Assembly (NCBI GenBank): GCA_028695325.1
Contig: JAQVJE010000002.1
Location: 11,859 to 55,734 of the forward strand
Source of the DNA: Gallionellaceae bacterium
Lineage (GTDB): Bacteria; Pseudomonadota; Gammaproteobacteria; Burkholderiales; Thiobacillaceae
Direction: 5' to 3'
DNA: 43,876 bases
In this document: one piece after another, positions 1 through 8,396 of the stretch
Position numbering within the stretch: position 1 is the first letter of the stretch
How the letters are laid out: each line of letters starts with the position of its first letter
Translations under genes and position numbers: made by a program
Notes under the pieces: generated by a model
Databases searched by the model: none
Seen by the model: the letters and a program-made list of their open reading frames with translations, nothing else
Told to the model about the DNA's origin: nothing

Positions 1-586
1 CGGCCTCGGGCACGTAGGGCGGATTGCTGACGATGAGGTCGAAGACGCGGCCGGCCAGCGCGTCGAACAGGTCGCTCGCCAGCCATTCGATCGCGGCGTC
101 CAGGCGTTCGGCGTTGCCGCGCGCCACCGCCAGGGCGGCGTCGCTGAGGTCGACCGCGCAGACCGACCAGTCCGGCCGTTCCAGCTTCAGGGTGATGGCG
201 ATGGAGCCGCTGCCGGTGCCGATGTCGAGCACCCGGGCCTGGGCCGGTCCGCGCGCCAGGGCGGCCTCGACCAGGTGCTCGGTCTCCGGGCGCGGGATCA
301 GGGTGGCCGGGCCGACCCGGAACGGCCGGCCGTAGAACTCGCGCTCGCCCACGATGTAGGCGACCGGCTCGCCGGCCAGGCGACGGTCGAACAGGGTATC
401 GAGGGCGGCCTGTCGGCCGGCATCGAGCCGGTCGGTGTCATGCGCGATCAGCCAGACCGGCTCGACGCCGAGAGCGGCGGCCGCCAGCACACGCGTCTCC
501 AGGCGGGCCGCGCGGGCATCCAGGTCCAGTGCCTTGGCCAGCCGGGCGGCCTGGTCGGCCAGGTAGTCGGCCAGGCGGACACTCAC
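1..586 (-). CDS. prmC: Peptide chain release factor N5-glutamine methyltransferase, 3' end outside window
   Basis: Minus-strand reading from GTG at 586: VSVRLADYLADQAARLAKAL...VGEREFYGRPFRVGPATLIPRPETEHLVEAAL...DIGTGSGSIAI...SNPPYVPEA. SAM-binding and NPPY motifs; prfA and hemA lie upstream on the same strand. Confidence 0.9.
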   Translation of the reverse strand, partial: MSVRLADYLADQAARLAKALDLDARAARLETRVLAAAALGVEPVWLIAHDTDRLDAGRQAALDTLFDRRLAGEPVAYIVGEREFYGRPFRVGPATLIPRPETEHLVEAALARGPAQARVLDIGTGSGSIAITLKLERPDWSVCAVDLSDAALAVARGNAERLDAAIEWLASDLFDALAGRVFDLIVSNPPYVPEA

Positions 587-1101
587 GGCTGGACGTGCAG
601 CGCGGCGCGCTCCGATGGCAGGTTGTAGGGCACCGGCGGGGATGGCTGCGCCAGGCTCTCGCGCCAGCGCGCCAGGTCCTTCTCCATCTTCAGGGCCAGA
701 CCTTCAAGGTAGTAGCCGCCCTCCTTGACGATGCGCCGCTGCAATATGGCCAGCTTGAAGGCCAGCTCGGGCGGCAGTGTGATCTCCTCCGGGGTGCCCT
801 TGAGGGTGGCGATGGAGGAATCCCACAGGTAGTCATAGATCATCTGCACCTCATCCTCGGTGAGGAAGGCGCTCAATGCCTTGACCATGTCGACCAGGCT
901 GGCCTCGGGACCGGTCGCCGGCGTGGCGGGCGTGGCGGGCGTGGCGGGCGTGGCGGGCGTGGCGGGCGTGGCGGGCGTGGCGGACGTGGCGGACGTGGCG
1001 GACGTGGCGGGCAGCGGCATTGCCGCCTGGCCCTCCTGCGCCAGGGCGGGGCTGGCGGCGAGCGCCGTCAGCAGGAGCAGACGGGCGAGGGGTGCATTCA
1101 T
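583..1101 (-). CDS. Uncharacterised secreted protein with (Ala-Thr-Pro/Ser)n linker
   Basis: From internal Met MNAPLARLLLLTALAASPALAQ (signal peptide) through the ATS/ATP repeat to a charged C-terminal domain; 4-nt overlap with the prmC start. Confidence 0.7.
   Translation of the reverse strand: MNAPLARLLLLTALAASPALAQEGQAAMPLPATSATSATSATPATPATPATPATPATPATPATGPEASLVDMVKALSAFLTEDEVQMIYDYLWDSSIATLKGTPEEITLPPELAFKLAILQRRIVKEGGYYLEGLALKMEKDLARWRESLAQPSPPVPYNLPSERAALHVQP
921..1010. repeat. 9-bp tandem repeat, 10 units (7x gcgtggcgg then 3x acgtggcgg)
   Basis: Read directly from the sequence; in frame with the minus-strand CDS, encoding ATP/ATS units. Confidence 0.95.
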
Positions 1102-1231
1102 GTTCGATACCTTGCAATGGGGCGGCACAGGGCCGCGCAGGACGCCAGCATACCTCTCGCCGGGGGCCGCATGCACGCGATTTGGCGCCGGCTCGGAGTA
1201 TCATGGCGATGATACTAAGGACAATGACTCC

Positions 1232-3484
1232 ATGTTTCTTGCCCTGGCCCGGTCGATCTGGCGCTTCCCCGCACTGTTCCTGACCGCTTCCCTCGCGGTC
1301 GCCGCTGTCGCGGCCTGGTACGGCAGCGACGTGATCGGCCGCCTGACCCTGGACCCCGGCTGGGACGTGCCGGACAGCGGCTCCGCCCTGGCCCGGCAGG
1401 AACTGCGCGATGGCCTGGGCAAGGACGAGACGGCGGTGATCCTGCTGTTCGGCCCCCGGCCGGGGGGGCCGGCGCGGGTCGACGACCCTGCCTTCCGGGA
1501 CGCCGCCGAGGCGGTGCTGGACGAGGTCGGGCGCAATCCTGACGTGCGCGGGGTGGAGAGCTATTTCGCCAGCGCCGACGCGCGCATGAAGTCGGCCGCC
1601 GGCGATCTCAGCTACGCCGTGGTCTGGCTGGCGCGCGGCGCGGACGAGGGCATCGGTGCCTACCAGCGCCTGCGCGCGCAACTCGACAACGCGGTGGTGC
1701 GGGTGGAGACCGGCGGTGAACTGGCGACCTATGTCGATGCCCGCGAATACCTGGCGCGCGACGTGCGCAAGGCGGAAAGGCTCAGCTTCCTGCTGCTCGC
1801 CATCCTGCTGGTCTGGGTGTTCGGCTCTTTCACCGCGGCCGCCCTGCCGCTCTTGATCGGCGGCATGAGCGTGGCGGTGAGCGCCGCCCTGCTCAAGCTG
1901 TTCGCCCACTTCACCGAGATCAGCGTCTACGCCGCCAACGTGGTGTCCATGCTGGGCCTGGGCCTGGCCATCGACTACGCACTGTTCATCGTCTCGCGCT
2001 ACCGCGAGGAACTGGCCCGCGGCGGCGAGCGTCGCCAGATACTGCTCACCACCCTGAGCACGGCCGGCCGCACGGTGGCCTTCAGCGGCCTCACCGTGGC
2101 AGCCAGCCTGTTCTGCCTGCTCATCTTGCCGCAGCGTTTCTTCCAGAACATGGGCCTGGCCGGCGGCATCTCGGTGGCCGCCGCCATGCTCGCCTCCATA
2201 CTGGTCCTGCCGGCCCTGCTGGCCCTGCTGGGACCGCGCATCGACCATCGCCGGCCCGGCCGCCTGCGCGAGCGCTGGCGCCTGCAGACCGACGGCGCCT
2301 GGCACCGCTTCGGCCATTTCGTCATGCACCGGCCGCGCCTGATCCTGGCCGGCACCCTGCTGGCGCTGGGTTTCATGGGCCAGCCCCTGCTGCACCTGGA
2401 GATTGGTCCGGCCGACAGCAAGTCGTTGCCGGCCGGCGCCGAGAGCCGGCGGGTGCAGGAGACCCTGGAACGCGAATTTCCCCAGGCCGGCCTGAGTCCC
2501 CTGGTGATCAGCCTGCAGACCCGCGGCCCGGCAGAGAGCGGGGCAGGGCTGGCGGCGCAGTACCAGCTGGCCCGCGCCATCGAGGCCCTGGACGGGGTCG
2601 ACCGGGTGACCGGCCTGGCCGGCCTGGACGGCGCCCTGACCCTGGACGACTACCGGCTCCTCTACGAGCATCCGGATGAGTTTCCCCTGGCGGCTGCCAG
2701 CCTGGTGCAATTCAGCCGCGGCGAGCGTGCCTACATGCTGGCCTACTACCGGGCCGACCCGGCCTCGGCCGAGGCACGCGACCTCGTGCGGCGCATCCGC
2801 GCCCTGGCCGTTCCGGACGGGGTGGAAAGCGTGCACGTGGGCGGCTTCCCGGCCGAGCACCTCGACTATGTCGACTCCCTGCGTGCCTGGACGCCCAAGG
2901 TGATCGCCGCCATCGTCGCGGTGATCACGGTGCTGCTGTTCCTGATGCTGGGCAGCGCGGTGCTGCCGGTCAAGGCGGTGCTGACCAACCTGATCTCGCT
3001 GTCGGCCACCTTCGGCGGCCTGGTGTGGATCTTCCAGGACGGCAACCTGGCCCAGTGGCTGGACTTCACCCCCCAGGGCAAGCTGGAGGGCACCGTCCTG
3101 GTGCTGATCTTCGCCAGCGCCTTCGGCCTGTCGATCGACTACGAGGTGTTCCTGCTCTCTCGGGTGCGCGAGATGCGCGGCCGTACCGGCGGCGATGCCC
3201 GCGCCATCGCCGCCGGCATCCGCCGCAGCGGGCCCATCATCACCCGCGCCGCCTTGCTGATCGGCATCGTCCTGGGCACCTTCGCCATGGGCGACCTGGT
3301 ATTCATGAAGGCCATGGGCATCGGCCTCCTGATCTCGGTGGTGGTCGACGCCACCCTGGTGCGCATGCTGCTGGTGCCGGCCTCGCTGCGCCTGCTCGGG
3401 CGCTGGATGTGGTGGGCGCCGCGGCCGCTCAGGCGGGTATATGATCGCTTCCACGCCCACTTCAAGCCGTCGCCCCGCCCATGA
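1232..3484 (+). CDS. RND superfamily / MMPL-family transporter
   Basis: MFLALARSIWRFPALFLTASL...; duplicated multi-TM blocks (GLGLAIDYALFIVSRYREEL and FGLSIDYEVFLLSRVREM) typical of MMPL. Upstream part of the 860-start ORF is antisense of the 9-bp repeat, so start placed at 1232. Confidence 0.85.
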   Translation: MFLALARSIWRFPALFLTASLAVAAVAAWYGSDVIGRLTLDPGWDVPDSGSALARQELRDGLGKDETAVILLFGPRPGGPARVDDPAFRDAAEAVLDEVGRNPDVRGVESYFASADARMKSAAGDLSYAVVWLARGADEGIGAYQRLRAQLDNAVVRVETGGELATYVDAREYLARDVRKAERLSFLLLAILLVWVFGSFTAAALPLLIGGMSVAVSAALLKLFAHFTEISVYAANVVSMLGLGLAIDYALFIVSRYREELARGGERRQILLTTLSTAGRTVAFSGLTVAASLFCLLILPQRFFQNMGLAGGISVAAAMLASILVLPALLALLGPRIDHRRPGRLRERWRLQTDGAWHRFGHFVMHRPRLILAGTLLALGFMGQPLLHLEIGPADSKSLPAGAESRRVQETLEREFPQAGLSPLVISLQTRGPAESGAGLAAQYQLARAIEALDGVDRVTGLAGLDGALTLDDYRLLYEHPDEFPLAAASLVQFSRGERAYMLAYYRADPASAEARDLVRRIRALAVPDGVESVHVGGFPAEHLDYVDSLRAWTPKVIAAIVAVITVLLFLMLGSAVLPVKAVLTNLISLSATFGGLVWIFQDGNLAQWLDFTPQGKLEGTVLVLIFASAFGLSIDYEVFLLSRVREMRGRTGGDARAIAAGIRRSGPIITRAALLIGIVLGTFAMGDLVFMKAMGIGLLISVVVDATLVRMLLVPASLRLLGRWMWWAPRPLRRVYDRFHAHFKPSPRP

Positions 3485-4233
3485 AGACCCGCCTGCTCCT
3501 CGTCGCCGGCCTCGCCCTAGCGCAAGCCGCCCAGGCCGATCTCACCCTGGTAGGCCGCAGCAGCCTGACCACGCTCAACCAGCCCAACCAGGGCCGCGAG
3601 GCGCTCTACGTCAAGAAGCACCTGATGCGTCGCGACCTCACCGACCGCGGCCGCTCGTACAGCTACCTGTACGACCTGAATGCCAGGGAGGTCGCCTTCG
3701 TCGACCACTTCCAGCGCCTGGTCGAGCGCCATGCCCTGGCTAGCGGCAAGCCCGCCCAGGCGGGCGCGCTACGCCTGGAGCTGGCGCCGACCGGCCGCCG
3801 GCACGACCTGGACGCCTGGAACTGCGAGGAGCACACCCTGGCCGCCAGCCTGCCGGCCGAGATGGGGCGGGAACGGGTGACCCTGATCCTGGACGGCCAG
3901 GTCTGGCTGGAACGCCAGGCCGGCGAACGCAGGGAGATCGCGCCCTTCGTCAAGGCAGTCGCCGCCGCCGACTTCTTCGTCGGCGCGGCATTGCCGGGCA
4001 AGCCGGCCAACGAGCAGGTGCAGGGCATCAACGAGACCCTGCGCCGGGTACTCGGCAAGGGCATGCTGTGCGCCGCCGACATCCGGCTCAAGTACGAGGG
4101 CAGCGGCCCCATGGCCGACCTCGGCCGCCGCATGGCCACCAAGGCCGGCATCGTCTACGAGTCGGTGTCGGATGCGCCGCTCCAGGATGCCCTGTTCGAG
4201 GTGCCGGCCGGCTACCGGGAGGTGCGCCGCTGA
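3481..4233 (+). CDS. Predicted periplasmic protein co-transcribed with the MMPL transporter
   Basis: ATGA overlap with upstream CDS; signal peptide MKTRLLLVAGLALAQAAQA; no family recognised with certainty. Confidence 0.7.
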   Translation: MKTRLLLVAGLALAQAAQADLTLVGRSSLTTLNQPNQGREALYVKKHLMRRDLTDRGRSYSYLYDLNAREVAFVDHFQRLVERHALASGKPAQAGALRLELAPTGRRHDLDAWNCEEHTLAASLPAEMGRERVTLILDGQVWLERQAGERREIAPFVKAVAAADFFVGAALPGKPANEQVQGINETLRRVLGKGMLCAADIRLKYEGSGPMADLGRRMATKAGIVYESVSDAPLQDALFEVPAGYREVRR

Positions 4234-4248
4234 GCCCCGGATGGGCGG
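4233..4248. repeat. 16-bp direct repeat agccccggatgggcgg, copy 1
   Basis: Identical to 4335-4350. Confidence 0.85.
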
Positions 4249-4334
4249 CCTAGGGGGGCGCGCTGCGTTTCAGCATCGCCTCCGGTCGTGTGCGGCGCGA
4301 ATCCGCTCCACCGTGGCGTCGCTACCCGTGTTGT

Positions 4335-4350
4335 AGCCCCGGATGGGCGG
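4335..4350. repeat. 16-bp direct repeat agccccggatgggcgg, copy 2, running into a poly-G tract
   Basis: Identical to 4233-4248. Confidence 0.85.
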
Positions 4351-4414
4351 GGGGGGGGCGGCCGGCCTCTTCGGCTAGAATGCAGCCTTTCCACAACGAA
4401 AGAAACGATCACCC

Positions 4415-5236
4415 ATGCAACGCATCCTACTGGCCCTGTTCGCCGCCTTCATCGCCTTTGCCCTGCCGCTCCAGGACGCCGAGGCCAAGCGTTTCGGCGG
4501 CGGCAGCTCGTCCGGCCTGCAGCGCAGCACGACGCCGCAGAAGCAGGCGGCGCCGACCAACACCACCGCGCCGACCGGCGCCAGCGCCCCGGCCGGCCAG
4601 CGCTCCTGGCTCGGCCCGGTGGCCGGCCTGGCCGCCGGCCTCGGCCTTGCCGCCCTGGCCTCCCACCTCGGCCTGGGCGAGGAATTCGCCAGCTTCATGT
4701 TGATCGCCCTGCTGGCCATGGCCGCCCTGTTCCTGTTCCGTCTGATGACCCGACGCAACGCACCCGGCCCGGCCATGCAGTACGCCGGTGCCAGCGCCGC
4801 CGGCAACGTGATGCCGTTCCAGGCCCAGGTCATGGGCACCGCCGCCGCCCCGGCCGCCAGCCTGCCGTCCGGCTTCGACGCCGTGGCCTTCACACGCCAG
4901 GCCAAGCTCAACTTCATCCGCATGCAGGCCGCCTACGACGCCGGCAACCTGGACGACATACACGAGTTCACCAGCCCGGAGATGTATGCCGAGATCCGCC
5001 TGCAACTGGCAGAGCGTGGCAGCACGGCGCAGCGCACCGAGGTAGAGCATCTGGAGGCCGAGGTGCTGGAATGCGTCGAGGAAGCAAGCCGCTACCTGGT
5101 CAGCGTGCGTTTCCATGGCCGCATCCGTGAAGAGGCAGACGCCCCGGCAGTCGACTTCGACGAAGTCTGGCACCTGACCAAGCCGGCCAGCGGCAAGGGC
5201 GGCTGGGTGGTGGCCGGCATCCAACAGATGCAGTAA
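4415..5236 (+). CDS. Tim44-like domain membrane-associated protein
   Basis: N-terminal signal/TM, KRFGGGSSSGLQRS motif, second TM, C-terminal NFIRMQAAYDAGNLDDIHEFTSPEMYAEIRLQL... pattern typical of bacterial Tim44-like proteins. Confidence 0.8.
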   Translation: MQRILLALFAAFIAFALPLQDAEAKRFGGGSSSGLQRSTTPQKQAAPTNTTAPTGASAPAGQRSWLGPVAGLAAGLGLAALASHLGLGEEFASFMLIALLAMAALFLFRLMTRRNAPGPAMQYAGASAAGNVMPFQAQVMGTAAAPAASLPSGFDAVAFTRQAKLNFIRMQAAYDAGNLDDIHEFTSPEMYAEIRLQLAERGSTAQRTEVEHLEAEVLECVEEASRYLVSVRFHGRIREEADAPAVDFDEVWHLTKPASGKGGWVVAGIQQMQ

Positions 5237-5325
5237 GAAGTGCGACCGCATTGAGCAGGTGCGAGCCGCCGATTGCTGGATGGCCATACTGGACTACCAT
5301 TCGGACACACCCTAGGAGAGCCGCC

Positions 5326-5910
5326 ATGACCATCCGATCCGCCACCCGACTCGCAGCCGCCCTGCTCGCCTTGCCGGCGGCGGCCCCCGCCGCCGAGGCG
5401 CCGGCCCTGCAGCGGGCGGTGAAGCCGCTGCAGGCCGAGCGCCTGGCGATCATGGCAAATGCGCCCGTCGTCATCGAGGCTGAAGCCCTGCTGCCGCACA
5501 TGGTGGTCAGCGCCGGCCCGGCCGCCCGCCAGGAAATGACCGCCTTCGGTGCCGGCTGGAGCGGCGACGCCCAGCTGTTCTGGCGGCCGCCGGCACCGGT
5601 CGACACGCCGATACGCAACTGGCCCCACCTGCGCCTCTATCCCCAGGTTGCCCAGGCGGGCCGCTACAAGGTCGCCCTACTGCACACCGTGGCGCCCGAC
5701 TACGGCCGCGTGCGGGTGTTCGTGAAGGGGCAGGCGGCCAAGGACTACGACGGCTACGCCACGGCAGTGGCGCCCAAGCGCCTGGAACTGGGCGAGTTCA
5801 ACCTCGCCGCCGGGACCTTCGAGCTGGTGTTCACGGTGTTCGCCCGGAATGCCGCCGCAAGCAACTACTACGTTGGCCTCGACCGTATCGAGTTGAGCGC
5901 GGTCGAGTAG
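5326..5910 (+). CDS. Secreted protein, possible carbohydrate-binding-like beta-sandwich
   Basis: Signal peptide MTIRSATRLAAALLALPAAAPA; VIEAEALLP...AGRYKVALLHTVAPDYGRVRVFVKG...YYVGLDRIEL resembles CBM35/galactose-binding-like domains (inference). Confidence 0.55.
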   Translation: MTIRSATRLAAALLALPAAAPAAEAPALQRAVKPLQAERLAIMANAPVVIEAEALLPHMVVSAGPAARQEMTAFGAGWSGDAQLFWRPPAPVDTPIRNWPHLRLYPQVAQAGRYKVALLHTVAPDYGRVRVFVKGQAAKDYDGYATAVAPKRLELGEFNLAAGTFELVFTVFARNAAASNYYVGLDRIELSAVE

Positions 5911-6990
5911 TCAGTCGCCCGCCAGGGCGGCCAGTTGCTCGGCCTGCTGCTCGGCGGTCAGCGCCGCGACGATGTCATCGAGGTCGCCGTCCATGATGGC
6001 GTCGATCTTGTACAGGGTGAGGTTGATGCGGTGGTCGGTGACCCGGCCCTGGGGGAAGTTGTAGGTGCGGATGCGGTCGGAGCGGTCGCCGCTGCCGATC
6101 AGCGACTTGCGCTGGCTCGCCTCCTTGGCGTGGGCCTCGCGCTCCTGCCGGTCCTTCAGGCGGGCGGCCAGGACCTGCATGGCCTGGGCCTTGTTCTGGT
6201 GCTGCGAGCGGCCGTCCTGGCACTCCACCACCAGGCCCGAGGGCAGGTGGGTGATGCGCACCGCCGAGTCGGTCTTGTTGATGTGCTGGCCGCCGGCGCC
6301 GGAGGCCCGGAAGGTGTCGATCCTGAGGTCGGCCGGGTTGAGGGCGATCTCCTCCAGCTCGTCCGCCTCCGGCATCACCGCCACGGTGCAGGCGGAGGTG
6401 TGGATGCGACCCTGGGACTCGGTCTCCGGCACGCGCTGGACCCGGTGGCCGCCGGACTCGAACTTGAGCCTGGAATAGGCGCCCTGGCCGACGATGCGGC
6501 AGATCACCTCCTTGTAACCGCCCACCTCGCCCTCGCTGGCCGACATCACCTCCAGCCGCCAGCGCCGGCGCTCGGCGTAGCGGGCGTACATGCGGAACAG
6601 GTCGCCGGCGAACAGGGCCGACTCGTTGCCGCCGGTGCCGGCGCGGATCTCCAGGAAGATGTTGCGCTCGTCGTTGGGGTCACGAGGCAGCAGAAGGATC
6701 TGCAGCTCGTCCGCCAGGCCGGCCAGGCGCGCCCTGGCGTCCTCGATCTCCTGCTCGGCCAGTTCCTTCATCTCCGGGTCGGCCAGCATCTCGCGCGCCC
6801 CGGCCAGGTCGGCCTCGGTACGGCGGTAGTCGCGGTAGCGCGTCACCACCGGCTCGATCTCGGCATGCTCCTTGTTGAGCTTGCGGTACTGGTCCATGTC
6901 CGCGGTGGCCTCGGGGCTGGCAAGCAGGCGGCCGATCTCCTCCAGGCGCTGGTCAAGCTGGTCGAGTTTGGCGAGCAGGGAGGGTTTCAT
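5911..6990 (-). CDS. prfA: Peptide chain release factor 1
   Basis: GGQ motif in [27 protein letters not shown]1-like full length. Confidence 0.97.
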   Translation of the reverse strand: MKPSLLAKLDQLDQRLEEIGRLLASPEATADMDQYRKLNKEHAEIEPVVTRYRDYRRTEADLAGAREMLADPEMKELAEQEIEDARARLAGLADELQILLLPRDPNDERNIFLEIRAGTGGNESALFAGDLFRMYARYAERRRWRLEVMSASEGEVGGYKEVICRIVGQGAYSRLKFESGGHRVQRVPETESQGRIHTSACTVAVMPEADELEEIALNPADLRIDTFRASGAGGQHINKTDSAVRITHLPSGLVVECQDGRSQHQNKAQAMQVLAARLKDRQEREAHAKEASQRKSLIGSGDRSDRIRTYNFPQGRVTDHRINLTLYKIDAIMDGDLDDIVAALTAEQQAEQLAALAGD

Positions 6991-7075
6991 GGTTCAGTTT
7001 CGGCCTCGTCATGCCCACCGGGGCAGGCATCCAGTTATATGGGCCGGGCTCCCGCCGGCACGGGAGCGACGGCCG

Positions 7076-8326
7076 CTAATCGTTGTGCAGGTTGTAGAGC
7101 CGCGCGACCATCTGCTGCAGCGCGTCGCGCTCGCTGCCCACCGCCTGGTGGAGGGCGTGGCTGGGGTCGTGCAGCAGCTTGTTCATGAGGCCGTGGCTCA
7201 GGGCCTCCAGGACCGCCTGCGGGTCGTCGCCCTTGGCCAGGCGCCTGGCCGCCTTCTCCAGCTCGTGCCGGCGCAGACGCTCGGCGTGGTCGCGCAGGGC
7301 GCGCACGGTGGGCACGGTCTTGCGGCTGTCCAGCCAGTGCATGAACTCGTTGACCCCGGCGGCGACAATGGCCTCGGCCTGATCGACCTTGGCGTGGCGA
7401 GCGTCGTGGCCGGCCCGCACCACCTCGCCGAGGTCGTCGACGGTGTACAGGAAGACGTCGTCGAGCTCCTTCACCTCGGCCTCGATGTCGCGCGGCACCG
7501 CCAGGTCGACCATGAACATGGGGCTGTGCTTGCGCGCCTTCAGCGCCCGCTCGACCATGCCCAGGCCGACGATGGGCAAGGGGCTCGCCGTCGAGGTGAC
7601 GACGATGTCGAACTCGTGCAGGAGCTCGGGCAGGCTGGTGAGCGCCGCCGCCTCGCCGCCGAACTTGCCGGCCAGTTCGCGGGCGCGGTCGACGGTGCGG
7701 TTGACCACCATGAGCCGGCGTGGACCCTTGGCGGCGAAGTGGGTGGCAACCAGGTCGATCATCTCGCCGGCGCCGATGAACAGCACCGCCTGCCCGGCGA
7801 TGGACGGGAAGATGCGCTCCGCCAGGGTGACGGCGGCGGCCGACATGGACACCGTGCTGGCGCCGATCTCGGTCGCCGTGCGCACCTCCTTGGCGACCGA
7901 GAAGGTGCGCTGGAACAGCTTGTTCAGCAACAGGCCCAGGGTGCCAGCCTCGCGGGCCTTTTCGGCGGCCTGCTTCATCTGGCCGAGTATTTGGGTCTCC
8001 CCGAGGACCATGGAATCGAGGCCGGAGGCGACCCGGAAGGCGTGCTTGACCGCCTGATCACCGGGCAGCTGGTAGAGATAGGGCCGCACCTCCTGGGCCT
8101 TGAGGCCGTGGTAGGCGGCCATCCATTCAGCCACCGCGTCTGGCTCCGGGGTGTTGCAGTAGACCTCGGTGCGGTTGCAGGTGGACAGGATGGCAACCTC
8201 GCGGGCGACGCCGTGACCGGTCACGTCCGCCAGCGCCCGCATCAGTATGTCGGCGGGGAAGGCGACCCGCTCGCGGATCGAGACCGGGGCGGTGTGGTGG
8301 TTTACGCCGCAGGCGAAAAGCTGCAT
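7076..8326 (-). CDS. hemA: Glutamyl-tRNA reductase
   Basis: [23 protein letters not shown]...[11 protein letters not shown]; hemA-prfA order. Confidence 0.97.
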   Translation of the reverse strand: MQLFACGVNHHTAPVSIRERVAFPADILMRALADVTGHGVAREVAILSTCNRTEVYCNTPEPDAVAEWMAAYHGLKAQEVRPYLYQLPGDQAVKHAFRVASGLDSMVLGETQILGQMKQAAEKAREAGTLGLLLNKLFQRTFSVAKEVRTATEIGASTVSMSAAAVTLAERIFPSIAGQAVLFIGAGEMIDLVATHFAAKGPRRLMVVNRTVDRARELAGKFGGEAAALTSLPELLHEFDIVVTSTASPLPIVGLGMVERALKARKHSPMFMVDLAVPRDIEAEVKELDDVFLYTVDDLGEVVRAGHDARHAKVDQAEAIVAAGVNEFMHWLDSRKTVPTVRALRDHAERLRRHELEKAARRLAKGDDPQAVLEALSHGLMNKLLHDPSHALHQAVGSERDALQQMVARLYNLHND

Positions 8327-8396
8327 CTATCTGAAATCACGGGGCGAACGGGCAGGCATTGTACCGCGAAGCCGGGCCGGGACGCAGTCGCGGCGG

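Noticed and set aside
860-1231. Upstream extension of the MMPL ORF (VAGVAGVAG... repeat)
   Set aside because: Antisense translation of the 9-bp repeat of the opposite CDS; a start at 1232 gives a proper TM N-terminus.
851-3460. 869-aa minus-strand ORF opposite the MMPL gene
   Set aside because: High-GC antisense shadow ORF with Gln/His/Gly/Arg-rich composition and no signal or domain; overlaps a well-supported CDS.
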